Of a stretch of 64,000 bases of DNA, positions 39,669-47,947 are shown in pieces. This stretch comes from Flavobacteriales bacterium (GTDB lineage: Bacteria; Bacteroidota; Bacteroidia; Flavobacteriales_F; PHOS-HE28), in assembly GCA_020635725.1 (NCBI GenBank), contig JACJZF010000001.1, forward strand, positions 496,001-560,000. Reading direction: 5' to 3'. The number at the start of each line of letters is the position of its first letter. Positions within the stretch are counted from its first letter, which is position 1. Position numbers and translations under genes: made by a program. The notes under the pieces are model-generated. The model searched no databases, was not told where the DNA came from, and saw only the letters and a program-made list of their open reading frames with translations.

Positions 39669-40337
39669 ATGCATCGCTCCACCATCATCGTCGCCGGAGG
39701 CTCCGGTAAGCGCCTGGGCGGACCGGTGCCCAAGCAGTTCCAGGCCGTCAAGGGACGTCCGTTGCTCATGTGGACGATCGAGGCCTTCCACCGCTTCGAT
39801 CCCGAGTTGGCGCTCATCGTCGTGCTGCCCAAGGAGCACTTCGACATCTGGCGAGCCCTCTGCCTCGGGCATCGCTTCTTCATCGAGCACGAGGTGGTCG
39901 CTGGCGGTGAGCAGCGCTGGCACAGCGTGAAGGCCGGTCTCGAGAAGGTCGAGGGCAACGGGCTGGTAGCCGTGCACGATGGTGTACGACCCTTGGTGAG
40001 CGCCAAGCTGATCGAACGGTGCTTCGCCGCTGCGGATGAGAAGGCCGCGGCCATCCCCGTGGTGCCGGTGGTGCCCAGCATCCGCGAGACCACGGCAGAG
40101 GGAAGCCGGGCGCTCGACCGCTCCAAGCTGCTCGCGGTGCAGACCCCGCAATGCTTCCACTCCGACCTGCTGCGCAAGGCCTTCGAACAGCCCTATGATG
40201 CGGCCTTCACCGATGAGGCTGCGCTCGTGGAACGCATGGGCGTAAAGGTGGCGCTGGTAGAGGGCGAGGAGAACAACATCAAGGTGACCACCGCGATGGA
40301 CATGCGGCTGGTGGAGCTGGTGCTCGGCCCGGCCTAG
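39669..40337 (+). CDS. ispD: 2-C-methyl-D-erythritol 4-phosphate cytidylyltransferase
   Basis: IspD (222 aa) joins MEP to CTP in isoprenoid synthesis. Nucleotidyltransferase signature AGGSGKRLGGPVPKQF at about 9-24, and VHDGVRPLVS, TPQCF and TDEAALVERMG, all standard. The frame extends 17 codons upstream into the repeat, but MHRSTIIVAGGSG is the natural start. ispG of the same pathway is 13 kb away. Confidence 0.95.
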   Translation: MHRSTIIVAGGSGKRLGGPVPKQFQAVKGRPLLMWTIEAFHRFDPELALIVVLPKEHFDIWRALCLGHRFFIEHEVVAGGEQRWHSVKAGLEKVEGNGLVAVHDGVRPLVSAKLIERCFAAADEKAAAIPVVPVVPSIRETTAEGSRALDRSKLLAVQTPQCFHSDLLRKAFEQPYDAAFTDEAALVERMGVKVALVEGEENNIKVTTAMDMRLVELVLGPA

Positions 40338-40356
40338 GCCTGCCTATCTTTCGGGC

Positions 40357-40545
40357 ATGAAAGGCGTGAGCATCCTGTACGACGAGCGGCGTAAGAAGCG
40401 CATCGTGCAGATTGACATGGATGCCATCAGCAAAGAGCCTGAGGCCATTGAGGACCTGATGGATGTATTGGTGGCGGAGAGCCGTCGCGGCGAGCCCACC
40501 ATCAGCCTAGATGATTATCTCACGGCAAAGCAGCATAGGAAGTAG
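40357..40545 (+). CDS. Small antitoxin-like protein
   Basis: A 62-aa acidic protein, MKGVSILYDERRKKRIVQID and on to ISLDDYLTAKQHRK. Size and layout (an N-terminal strand with a basic turn, an acidic middle, a helix near the end) are those of antitoxins found before RelE/ParE-type toxins in Bacteroidota. No toxin follows. TATCTTTCG ends three bases before the ATG. I give it no family name. Confidence 0.6.
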   Translation: MKGVSILYDERRKKRIVQIDMDAISKEPEAIEDLMDVLVAESRRGEPTISLDDYLTAKQHRK

Positions 40546-40784
40546 AGACCCCCGTGCTGATTCAGAAGCTCGGCTCACCACTCTTTTTCATTGCGTTCGG
40601 GGCTTGGCAGGTTGTCGTATTCGCCTCGCTGCTCTTGCTCAACGGTTTCTGGACCACCGCCAAGGCGTTGGTGTTCTTTCCGTTTGTTGAATACCGTACA
40701 GGGTACGACCCATGCACAGTTGAGAATTGGAGGTGCAGAATTGAGCGCGGCACTTGGGAAGGGTGTTACTAATGTGGGCTGACC
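40546..40784. other. Unexplained lower-GC stretch between the antitoxin-like gene and rlmN
   Basis: About 240 bp with lower GC than the neighbours. Short open frames exist on both strands (for instance plus 40554-40772, beginning MLIQKLGSPLFFIAFGAW), but none shows a family pattern, so I do not call a gene. It sits where the toxin partner of the preceding gene would be expected and may be its remnant. Confidence 0.4.
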
Positions 40785-40792
40785 GACCTTTG
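40785..40792 (+). promoter_or_regulatory. -7-like box (GACCTTTG) of rlmN
   Basis: GACCTTTG differs from TAnnTTTG in the first base only and lies four bases before the GTG start of rlmN. Confidence 0.42.
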
Positions 40793-40796
40793 CATC

Positions 40797-41858
40797 GTGA
40801 ACGCCCCCACCGACATCCGCTCCCTTTCCCTCGACGAGATCAAGTCCCTCGTCGCGGAGCTCGGTGAGAAGCCCTACCGCGCCAAGCAGCTCTGGGAATG
40901 GCTCTGGAAGAAGAAGGCCCGCTCCTTCGACGACATGAGCGACCTGCCCGAGGGGTTCCGAGCGGTGCTGGCGGAGCGCACGGTGCTGCGCCCGCTGGTG
41001 CTGGTGGAGGAGCAGCGCAGTCAGGATGGCACGGTGAAATGCGCCTTCAAGACGTACGACGGCCACGTGGTCGAGGGGGTTCTCATCCCCACGCCCACGC
41101 GACTCACCGCCTGCATCAGCAGCCAGATCGGATGCAGCCTCACGTGCAGCTTCTGCGCCACAGGCAAGCTCAAGCGCATCCGCAACCTCGATGCGGCCGA
41201 GATTGTGGACCAGGTGGTGCTCATCGACCAGCTCGCGCAGAAGTACTACAAGCAGGGCCTGACGAACATCGTGTACATGGGCATGGGCGAGCCGCTGCTC
41301 AACTACGCCAACACCCTGCGCAGCGCGGAACGCATCATGGCGGAGGATGGGCTCGGCATGGGCGCACGGCGCATCACCGTGAGCACGGCGGGCATCGCCA
41401 AGATGATCCGCAAGCTGGCCGATGACGGCGCGCGTTTCAACCTCGCGCTATCGCTCCATGCCGCGAACGACGCCAAGCGCGACCGCATCATGCCCATCAA
41501 CGAGCAGAACTCGCTCACGGAACTGAAGGACGCGCTGCGCTACTACACGCGCACCACGGGCAAGGATGTCACCTTCGAGTACATCCTGCTGCGCGGCTTC
41601 AACGACTCGCTGGCCGATGCGCAGGAACTCGTCCGCTACGCGAGCGACGTGCACGCCAAGGTGAACCTCATCGAATACAACCCGATCGATGGGGGCGAGT
41701 TCGGCCGCACCGACAGCAAGGATGCCGAGGCCTTTCAGCAATACCTGGACAAGAAGGGCATCATGGCGCGCATCCGCCGGAGCCGTGGCCGCGATATCGA
41801 TGCGGCATGCGGGCAGCTCGCCAACAAGAACAAGGCGGTTGCGAAGGCCGGGGGTTGA
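40797..41858 (+). CDS. rlmN: 23S rRNA (A2503-C2) / tRNA (A37-C2) methyltransferase
   Basis: RlmN (353 aa) is a radical SAM enzyme that methylates adenine 2503 of 23S rRNA and A37 of some tRNAs. Cluster motif Cys113-x3-Cys117-x2-Cys120 (GCSLTCSFC); Cys338 in DIDAACGQL is the methyl-carrying cysteine. Start is the GTG giving MNAPTDIRSLSLDE. The frame ends in the GGTTG-rich low-complexity stretch described at 41845. Confidence 0.95.
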   Translation: MNAPTDIRSLSLDEIKSLVAELGEKPYRAKQLWEWLWKKKARSFDDMSDLPEGFRAVLAERTVLRPLVLVEEQRSQDGTVKCAFKTYDGHVVEGVLIPTPTRLTACISSQIGCSLTCSFCATGKLKRIRNLDAAEIVDQVVLIDQLAQKYYKQGLTNIVYMGMGEPLLNYANTLRSAERIMAEDGLGMGARRITVSTAGIAKMIRKLADDGARFNLALSLHAANDAKRDRIMPINEQNSLTELKDALRYYTRTTGKDVTFEYILLRGFNDSLADAQELVRYASDVHAKVNLIEYNPIDGGEFGRTDSKDAEAFQQYLDKKGIMARIRRSRGRDIDAACGQLANKNKAVAKAGG

Positions 41859-41930
41859 GGGTTGCCAAGGTTGGGAGCTGAACGTTGTTGACGTTGCGGG
41901 TGGTGAATTCAACCTTCAACCACTAGGACG
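41845..41930. repeat. GGTTGAGG/CCTTCAACC-type low-complexity tract after rlmN
   Basis: GGGGGTTGAGGGTTGCCAAG continuing to ATTCAACCTTCAACC. Similar GGTTGG/CCAACC tracts occur at 4866-4910 (coding for the MetRS linker) and 44822-44866 (before dnaG). Confidence 0.5.
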
Positions 41931-41970
41931 TGGCCCGTGCGTCGGAACAACCTCCAATTCGCTTTCCTAC

Positions 41971-42687
41971 TCAGAACCCCACCCCGAACTTCACCCCGAG
42001 GAAGAACGCCGGCACGTTGTCGGTGATCTCGTCAATGGTGTAGGTGTACTGGTCGGTGGTCAGGTCGAGGCGCTCGTTCACGATCACCATGTTGCGGTTA
42101 CGGAAGCCAACGCCGCCATAGAAATCGAGCATCCAGTTGCTGCTGTAGCTAAGCGTCTGGTAGCCGAAGAGCACGCGCAGATCGTTATAGGTCCGCTCAT
42201 CTCGGAACCGTAGCTCGGTGAAGCTGCCATCGGACTGCCGCTCCCGGATGTCCATGGAGTACACCAGATGCCCCCAGGTCGGCTGCACGTAGGGTCCTTG
42301 CGGTTCTAAGTCGTCGTTCAGGTAGAAGCGGGCCGCCATGTGGTAGCTCAGGTTCGGGATGATCTCCGTGCCCGCGCCGAAGTCATCGGCGTTGGGGTGG
42401 TCACCGGCGAAGGAGAGCGCGAGGTAGTTGCGCAAGGTGACACCAAGGCCCACCTCCAGGCTCAATCGCGGCGTCAATGCCCGCTCGTAATAGATCGGGA
42501 GCTCCCCCCGGAAGAAGAGCAGCGGGTTGATCTTGAAGAGGTTCTTCACCACATCCACCGTGTCGAACTGCTGCGCCAGCTTCTCGCGGTACAGCACCAC
42601 GCGCGCCTTGCCGGGCTGCTGTTTCTTCTCCTGGGCGGCCAACGGCAGGGCGAGCGCCAGCAGCAGAGCGATGGAAAGAAGGCGCAT
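41971..42687 (-). CDS. Exported outer-membrane beta-barrel-like protein
   Basis: A 238-aa protein with a signal peptide (1-18, LLLALALPLAAQ). Alternating hydrophobic strands (FFRGELPIYYERALTPRLSLEVGLGVTLRNYLAL), aromatic residues at strand ends and the C-terminal LGVKFGVGF ending in Phe point to an outer-membrane barrel of about eight to ten strands. No precise family recognised. Transcribed alone. Confidence 0.72.
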   Translation of the reverse strand: MRLLSIALLLALALPLAAQEKKQQPGKARVVLYREKLAQQFDTVDVVKNLFKINPLLFFRGELPIYYERALTPRLSLEVGLGVTLRNYLALSFAGDHPNADDFGAGTEIIPNLSYHMAARFYLNDDLEPQGPYVQPTWGHLVYSMDIRERQSDGSFTELRFRDERTYNDLRVLFGYQTLSYSSNWMLDFYGGVGFRNRNMVIVNERLDLTTDQYTYTIDEITDNVPAFFLGVKFGVGF

Positions 42688-43130
42688 GGGGGCGAATAGG
42701 GAGGAAAGGTAGTCGCGAGGGCCGCTTCTTCATGGACGAGCGCCGCAGGCCGGGGTTGTCCGTTCCGCGCGATGCTTATGACCCGGGTTGTCTCCTGCCG
42801 TCAGAGGAAAGAAAGGTCAGCAGGAAGAGGGAAATGGATATCCGAGGTCTCTCGGGCTGGCTTCGATGATTCAGGTTCAGCGTGCGGTGGGCGTCCACGA
42901 TCCGCGCGGGACAGGCGGTCGGCGTGCCGGTGCGTAGAGCTTGCGCGGTAGACGAGCCGCCTGGACTTGGTTAGCCTGCCCCGGCCTACGAGCCGGGGTG
43001 GTCGCCTTTTGGCTCCACCTTTTGGCGAAGCAAAAGGTGGAAAGAGCTATTTGGATTTCCTGTCGCTTCCGCCACGTTCCGGAGTAACGATTCATGAGCC
43101 GCGCGCCGGCGTTGACCATCTTTGCCCGCC
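42688..43130. other. Gene-free region with two hairpins
   Basis: About 440 bp without a credible gene. It contains CCCCGGC / GCCGGGG (42979-42998, 6-base loop) and, 16 nt on, the 10-base stem CCACCTTTTG / CAAAAGGTGG (43015-43040, loop GCGAAG). Nothing else is recognised. CATCTTTG, a -7-like box, ends six bases before the ATG at 43131. Confidence 0.6.
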
Positions 43131-44105
43131 ATGGTCACCATCGAGCAGGTGCAGCAGCCCATCGCCGAGGAGCTGAAAGCCTTCGAGCCACGCTTCCGCG
43201 AGGCCATGCGCAGCCGTGCCGCCCTGCTCGACCGCATCATGCATTACATCGTGAAGCGCAAGGGCAAGCAGATGCGGCCCATGTTTACGCTGCTCAGCGC
43301 ACGGCTATTCGGCCCGGTGAACGAGGGCGCCTTCACCGCCGCGAGCCTCATCGAACTGCTGCATACCGCCACGCTGGTACACGACGATGTGGTCGATGGC
43401 AGTCCCATGCGACGTGGCTTCTTCAGCATCAACGCCCTCTGGAAGAACAAGATCGCCGTGCTCGTGGGCGACTACCTCCTGAGCCGTGGCCTGCTGCTGG
43501 CAGTGGACAAGCAGGAGTTCGAGCTGCTGCGCATCGTGAGCCGCGCCGTGCGTGAGATGAGCGAGGGCGAGCTGCTGCAGCTGGAGAAGACACGCGGCCT
43601 CAACTTCAGCGAGGAGGTGTACTTCGACATCATCCGCCAGAAGACCGCGAGCCTCATCGCCGCGTGCTGTGCCAGCGGGGCCAGCGCGGCCGGGCAGGAC
43701 GCCGATACCGTCGAGCGCATGCGTCGCTTCGGCGAGCTGGTCGGCATCGCCTTCCAGATCAAGGACGATCTCTTCGACTACGGCACCGGCGAGGGCATCG
43801 GCAAGCCCAGTGGACTCGACATCAAGGAGAAGAAGCTCACGCTCCCGCTCATCCACGCGCTGCAACAGGTGCCCAAGAGCGATCGGCGCTGGATGGTGGA
43901 TGTGGTGAAGAACAAGAACGAGAACGGCAAGGAGGTGGCGCGCGTGATCGAACGCGTGGTGCAGGCCGGCGGCATCGACCATGCCCGCAAGCGCATGCAT
44001 GAGTACCGCGACGAGGCCATCGCCATGCTGCATGCATTCCCGCGGAATGAGGCGCGCGATGCGCTGGAGGGCCTGGTGCAGCTCACTGTGGAACGAACGA
44101 AATAG
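43131..44105 (+). CDS. Polyprenyl synthetase (trans-isoprenyl diphosphate synthase)
   Basis: A 324-aa enzyme that builds long isoprenyl diphosphates, probably the side chain of menaquinone (octaprenyl/solanesyl type). First Asp-rich motif in LVHDDVVDG and second in QIKDDLFDYG; GKQMRPM binds IPP. The set of ispD, ispG and menB in the same window fits menaquinone-based respiration. The frame starts at a TTG three codons earlier, but MVTIEQVQQPI at the ATG is preferred. Confidence 0.94.
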   Translation: MVTIEQVQQPIAEELKAFEPRFREAMRSRAALLDRIMHYIVKRKGKQMRPMFTLLSARLFGPVNEGAFTAASLIELLHTATLVHDDVVDGSPMRRGFFSINALWKNKIAVLVGDYLLSRGLLLAVDKQEFELLRIVSRAVREMSEGELLQLEKTRGLNFSEEVYFDIIRQKTASLIAACCASGASAAGQDADTVERMRRFGELVGIAFQIKDDLFDYGTGEGIGKPSGLDIKEKKLTLPLIHALQQVPKSDRRWMVDVVKNKNENGKEVARVIERVVQAGGIDHARKRMHEYRDEAIAMLHAFPRNEARDALEGLVQLTVERTK

Positions 44106-44111
44106 AGGACC

Positions 44112-44534
44112 ATGAGGATCGCTATTTGCATCATGATCGCCGCGTTGGCGGCTGGCTGCGGTTCACCGGAGGTGACGGATCCTGCCCAACCTTCACCGGC
44201 TGCGAAGGATAGCGCGGCCGCGCCTCCCGCGCAGACAGAAGGGCATCAGGTGATCGGCACGAGGGATGGCGGGCGCATGGAGGGGTTCCTCCGCGACGGC
44301 AAACGCGATGGGCCGTGGGTCTCCTACTTCGCCCATGGCGGCGTGCGCAGCAGAATCAGCTATGTCGATGGCGTGGAGGAGGGCTCCACGGAGGTTTATC
44401 AGGAGAATGGCATGACCTATTACACCGGGCAGTACCGGAAGGGAGCTACAGTCGGCGAGTGGATCTTCTACGACCCGCAGGGCAAGGAGCTGAAGCGCGT
44501 GGTGTACGACAGCCTCGGCGCCGTGATCAAGTAG
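44112..44534 (+). CDS. MORN-repeat lipoprotein (YwqK-like)
   Basis: A 140-aa lipoprotein: lipobox LAAGC with Cys16, a Pro/Ala-rich linker and then MORN_2 repeats (GRMEGFLRDGKRDGPWVSYF; EVYQENGMTYYTGQYRKG; VGEWIFYDPQGKELKRVVYD). Such proteins are often labelled YwqK-family antitoxins by homology, with no direct proof of that role here. Membrane-anchored and periplasmic. Starts 6 nt after the polyprenyl synthase. Confidence 0.85.
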   Translation: MRIAICIMIAALAAGCGSPEVTDPAQPSPAAKDSAAAPPAQTEGHQVIGTRDGGRMEGFLRDGKRDGPWVSYFAHGGVRSRISYVDGVEEGSTEVYQENGMTYYTGQYRKGATVGEWIFYDPQGKELKRVVYDSLGAVIK

Positions 44535-44869
44535 CCTGTTGGCTTGGTGTTGATGCTGGAGTAGTGCAAGGCGGCACACGTGCGCGGCCGGAATTGTTGA
44601 AAGCGGCTGATAACCTGTCGAGTGCGCGGAATCCGTTGATGGGCGCGGCTTTCCGTGGCGCTTTTTCAACAGGTCCCTGCGCTTCCGGAATTCCTTGAAC
44701 ACCTCCGGCCAGGCCGACGGCCCCGTGTAATTTCACGGCCCTTTTCAGCATTCGGCTCCAACCCGAACGGTCATTGCGGGTCAAGAACCAACCAGCAATT
44801 TTCCACAACGGAACCCCTGCAACTCTCAACCCCCAACCTCCCAACCCCTCAACCTCCAACCCTCCCCCC
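44535..44869. other. Gene-free region before dnaG with a CCAACCTCC tract
   Basis: 335 bp without a credible gene. The right end (44822-44866) is a pyrimidine/A-rich tract of CAACC and CTCC units running up to the dnaG start. One TTTTCCACA (44799-44807) is a single mismatch from the DnaA box, but it stands alone. GAATTGTTGAAAGC (about 44592) and GCTTTTTCAACAGG (about 44661) form a loose inverted pair. Confidence 0.5.
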
Positions 44870-46822
44870 TTGATCTCTCCCTCCGCCATCCAACAAGTGA
44901 AGGACGCCATGCGCGTAGAGGAGGTCGTGGGCGATTTCGTCGCGCTCAAGCGGAAGGGCCCGCGCTACTTGGGGCTGTGTCCTTTCCACAACGAGAAGAC
45001 ACCCAGCTTCAACGTCAGTCCTAACCTCGGCATCTTCAAATGCTTCGGTTGCGGAAAGGCGGGCGACTCCATCACCTTCCTTCAGGAGCATGAGCACCTG
45101 AGCTATGTCGAGGCGATCCGGTGGCTCGCCAAGCGTTACCAGATCGAGCTTCCGGAGGAGGAGCAGACGCCGGAGCAGGCGCTGGAACAGAGCGAGCGCG
45201 AGAGCCTCGCTGTGGCGCAGCAATGGGCCATGAACTGGAGCATCGAGCAGCTCTGGAACACCGATGAGGGCAAGCGCATAGGCCTCTCGTACTTCCACGA
45301 GCGCGGCTTCACCGATGCCACCATCAAGGCCTTCCAACTGGGCTATGTACCGGAGCAGGGCAATGCCTTCGCCATCGCCGCGCAGGCCAATGGCTTCAAT
45401 CCGGAGATCCTGGAGAAGGCCGGCTGGATCAAGCGGCGCGAGGACGGCACGGCGTGGGACTTCTTCGCGGGCCGCGTCACCTTTCCGGTTTTCGGACTAA
45501 GCGGCCAACCTATCGCGTTCGGCGCGCGCACGCTCAAGAGCGACAAGAAACTCCCCAAGTACTTCAACTCGCCGGAGAGCGTCCTCTACGTCAAGAGCCG
45601 CTCGCTCTACGGCATCTACCACGCGAAGAAATCCATCGTCGAGCAGCAGCTCTGCTACCTCGTCGAGGGCTACACCGATGTGATCTCGTTGCATCAGGCG
45701 GGCATCACCAACGTGGTGGCCAGCAGCGGCACCAGCCTCACCGAGGACCAGGTGCGGCTGATCAAGCGGTACGCGCCCACGGTGTGCATCCTCTACGATG
45801 GCGATGCGGCCGGCATGAAGGCCAGTTTGCGCGGCATCGACCTCGTCCTGAAGGAGGGCCTCAACGTCAAGGTAGTCACCTTCCCCGAGGGCGAGGACCC
45901 CGACAGCTTCGCCAAGAGCCACAGCAGCTCCGAGGTGAACGACCACCTCACCCGCAGCGCGCAGGATTTCCTCGTCTTCAAGGCCGGCCTGCTCACCCAG
46001 GATGTCGGCGACGACCCGCTGAAGAAGGCGGCGGCCATCCACGACATCGTCGAGAGCATCGCGCTCGTGCCCGATCAGGTGCTGCGCTCGCTCTACATCC
46101 AGCAATGCGCGCGCCTGCTCACCGTGAACGAGCAGGCCCTCATCAGCGAGATGAACAAAGTGCTGCGCCGGCAGTACCGCAAGCAAGTCGGCGGCGAACA
46201 GCCCGTTCCGGAGGAAGTCATCCCCGAGGCGATCGCGCCGCCGCAGCCCGTCATCGAGGACCTCGGCACCACGCCACAGGAAGCGAACATGCTGCGCATG
46301 CTCGTGGCCTACGGGCACAAGCGCGTCATGGTGCCGCTCGAGTCGGAGGATGGGGGCGAGGCCGAAGAAGAAGAGGCCAGCCTGGCCGAGCTCATGTTCG
46401 AGCTGCTCGCGCTGGATGACATCATGTTCGACGATCCGCTCTTCCGCGCCATCTACCTCGACTACCGCCACACCAGCAACATGGGCGAAGCGGTCGACAC
46501 CGCGCGCTACGTGCAGCACGAGCAGGAGGAATGGCGGCAGCTCGCCATCGGCATGCTCACCGAGAAGCACACGCTCAGCCCCAACTGGAAGGAACGCCAC
46601 AAGATCCACGTGAAGCATGAGAGCGACCAGCTCTACGATGCCCTGCAGGAGGCCGTGGACATCCTCAAGGAACGCCGCGTCGACGTCATGGTGCGCGACC
46701 GCCAGGAGCAGCTCAAGACCGCCGATGACGAGTCGATGATGATCCTCCTCGCCGAGATCAAGGCCCTCAACGAGGTGAAGTGGAAGCTGGCGAAAAGGAC
46801 GGGAAGGGTGGTGGTGGGCTGA
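44870..46822 (+). CDS. dnaG: DNA primase
   Basis: DnaG (650 aa) makes RNA primers for replication. N-terminal zinc ribbon Cys37, His40, Cys58, Cys61 (CPFHNEKTPSF; FKCFGCGKAGD), RNA polymerase domain with the TOPRIM motifs VEGYTD and LYDGDAAG, and a C-terminal helicase-binding part. The frame is open 32 codons further upstream, but that part is low-complexity (NPQPPNPSTSNPPP) from the CCAACCTCC tract. I choose the TTG at 44870, giving MISPSAIQQVKDAMRVEEVV, the usual N-terminus. Confidence 0.94.
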   Translation: MISPSAIQQVKDAMRVEEVVGDFVALKRKGPRYLGLCPFHNEKTPSFNVSPNLGIFKCFGCGKAGDSITFLQEHEHLSYVEAIRWLAKRYQIELPEEEQTPEQALEQSERESLAVAQQWAMNWSIEQLWNTDEGKRIGLSYFHERGFTDATIKAFQLGYVPEQGNAFAIAAQANGFNPEILEKAGWIKRREDGTAWDFFAGRVTFPVFGLSGQPIAFGARTLKSDKKLPKYFNSPESVLYVKSRSLYGIYHAKKSIVEQQLCYLVEGYTDVISLHQAGITNVVASSGTSLTEDQVRLIKRYAPTVCILYDGDAAGMKASLRGIDLVLKEGLNVKVVTFPEGEDPDSFAKSHSSSEVNDHLTRSAQDFLVFKAGLLTQDVGDDPLKKAAAIHDIVESIALVPDQVLRSLYIQQCARLLTVNEQALISEMNKVLRRQYRKQVGGEQPVPEEVIPEAIAPPQPVIEDLGTTPQEANMLRMLVAYGHKRVMVPLESEDGGEAEEEEASLAELMFELLALDDIMFDDPLFRAIYLDYRHTSNMGEAVDTARYVQHEQEEWRQLAIGMLTEKHTLSPNWKERHKIHVKHESDQLYDALQEAVDILKERRVDVMVRDRQEQLKTADDESMMILLAEIKALNEVKWKLAKRTGRVVVG

Positions 46823-46825
46823 TCC

Positions 46826-46833
46826 TACCTTCG
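46826..46833 (+). promoter_or_regulatory. -7 promoter box (TACCTTCG) of the CDF transporter gene
   Basis: TACCTTCG, CCCC, ATG, identical to the arrangement before purQ and the DUF502 gene. It begins four bases after the dnaG stop. Confidence 0.55.
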
Positions 46834-46837
46834 CCCC

Positions 46838-47770
46838 ATGGCCCACGACCATCCCGGTCACGCCCACTCTGCGGGCCACGCCCAGCACGAGCATGCGCAT
46901 GGCCAGGCCAGCGCCACCAGCGCCCGGGCCTTGAGCCTGGCCTTCTTCGTGAACCTCGCCTTCACGCTGGTGGAGGCCGTCGGTGGCTGGTGGACGGACA
47001 GCATCGCCGTGCTCACCGATGCCGTGCATGACGGGGGCGACTGCCTGGTGCTCGGCACGGCGTGGTACCTCCAGCGCGTGGCCATGAAGGGGCGCGATGC
47101 CGACTACAGTTATGGTTACGGACGGTATAGCATGCTGGGCGGCTGGCTCACCAGCGTGGTGCTCATCGTGGGCGCGGTCTTCATGCTGGTGGTGAGCGTG
47201 CCGCGCCTCTGGGCGCCCGAGCTGCCTGATGCGGAGGGCATGATCCTCATCGCTGTCTTCGGTTTGGTGATGAATGGCTTCGCCGCATGGCGCTTGCACG
47301 CGGGCGCCAGCCTGAACGAGCGCGGTGCCTATCTGCATCTGCTGGAGGATGTGCTGGGCTGGGCCGCGGTGCTCGTCGGCGGCATCGTCATCCGCTACAC
47401 GGGCTGGGCCGCGGTGGATGCCCTGCTGAGCATCGGCATCAGCCTGTTCATCCTGTACAATGCGGTGGGCACCTGGCGACGCGGCACCGGCATCCTCATG
47501 CAGCAGACGCCGCATGGCATCGACATGCAGGCCGTGCGCGGAAGACTCATGGCCATACCGCACGTGGTGGACCTGCATGATCAGCATACCTGGACCCTGG
47601 ATGGCAGCTTCATGATCCACACGGTGCACATCGTGGTTGCTGATGTGGGCCACAAGGAAGCTTTGGCGATCAAGTCACGCGCGCGGCAGGAATTGGGCGC
47701 CCTCGGCATCCAGCACGCCACCATCGAACTGGAGTGGGAGGGCGAGCCCTGTGAGCTTCAGCACCACTGA
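46838..47770 (+). CDS. Cation diffusion facilitator (zinc/cobalt/cadmium exporter type)
   Basis: A 310-aa CDF transporter of the CzcD/ZitB kind that exports Zn2+ or related metals against protons. A His-rich N-terminus (HDHPGHAHSAGHAQHEHAHG) binds metal; the transport-site residues are in TDAVHDGGD (helix 2) and HLLEDVLG (helix 5). Six membrane segments and a C-terminal cytoplasmic domain (HVVDLHDQHTWTLDGS) complete the family form. The exact metal cannot be read from the sequence. Confidence 0.92.
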   Translation: MAHDHPGHAHSAGHAQHEHAHGQASATSARALSLAFFVNLAFTLVEAVGGWWTDSIAVLTDAVHDGGDCLVLGTAWYLQRVAMKGRDADYSYGYGRYSMLGGWLTSVVLIVGAVFMLVVSVPRLWAPELPDAEGMILIAVFGLVMNGFAAWRLHAGASLNERGAYLHLLEDVLGWAAVLVGGIVIRYTGWAAVDALLSIGISLFILYNAVGTWRRGTGILMQQTPHGIDMQAVRGRLMAIPHVVDLHDQHTWTLDGSFMIHTVHIVVADVGHKEALAIKSRARQELGALGIQHATIELEWEGEPCELQHH

Positions 47771-47773
47771 CGC

Positions 47774-47917
47774 ATGAAGAAGATGCTTTTTCGATTCCTG
47801 GCTCGCCTGAACAGGTTGCTGCTCCCCAAATTGTGGAACAAAGACCTCACTCGGCTGTCGGGCACCCAACGCGCGATCGCCGCTTGGCGCTACTATGTGA
47901 CGCGGAACGCGCTCTAA
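47774..47917 (+). CDS. Conserved basic 47-aa protein
   Basis: Reads MKKMLFRFLARLNRLLLPKL, then WNKDLTRLSGTQRAIAAWRYYVTRNAL. I recognise this as a small conserved Bacteroidota family whose members begin MKKxxFKFLAKLNKxxLPS and end WRYYVTxxAL (some are labelled SsrA-binding protein without good reason). It is basic and amphipathic; function unknown. It starts 3 nt after the transporter stop. Confidence 0.75.
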   Translation: MKKMLFRFLARLNRLLLPKLWNKDLTRLSGTQRAIAAWRYYVTRNAL

Positions 47918-47947
47918 GGGCAGGGAACTTGTCAAGCTCGGTCAGCC

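Noticed and set aside
44799..44807. TTTTCCACA as a DnaA box and possible origin before dnaG
   Set aside because: A single box with one mismatch, no cluster, no A+T-rich unwinding region and no dnaA or parAB gene nearby.
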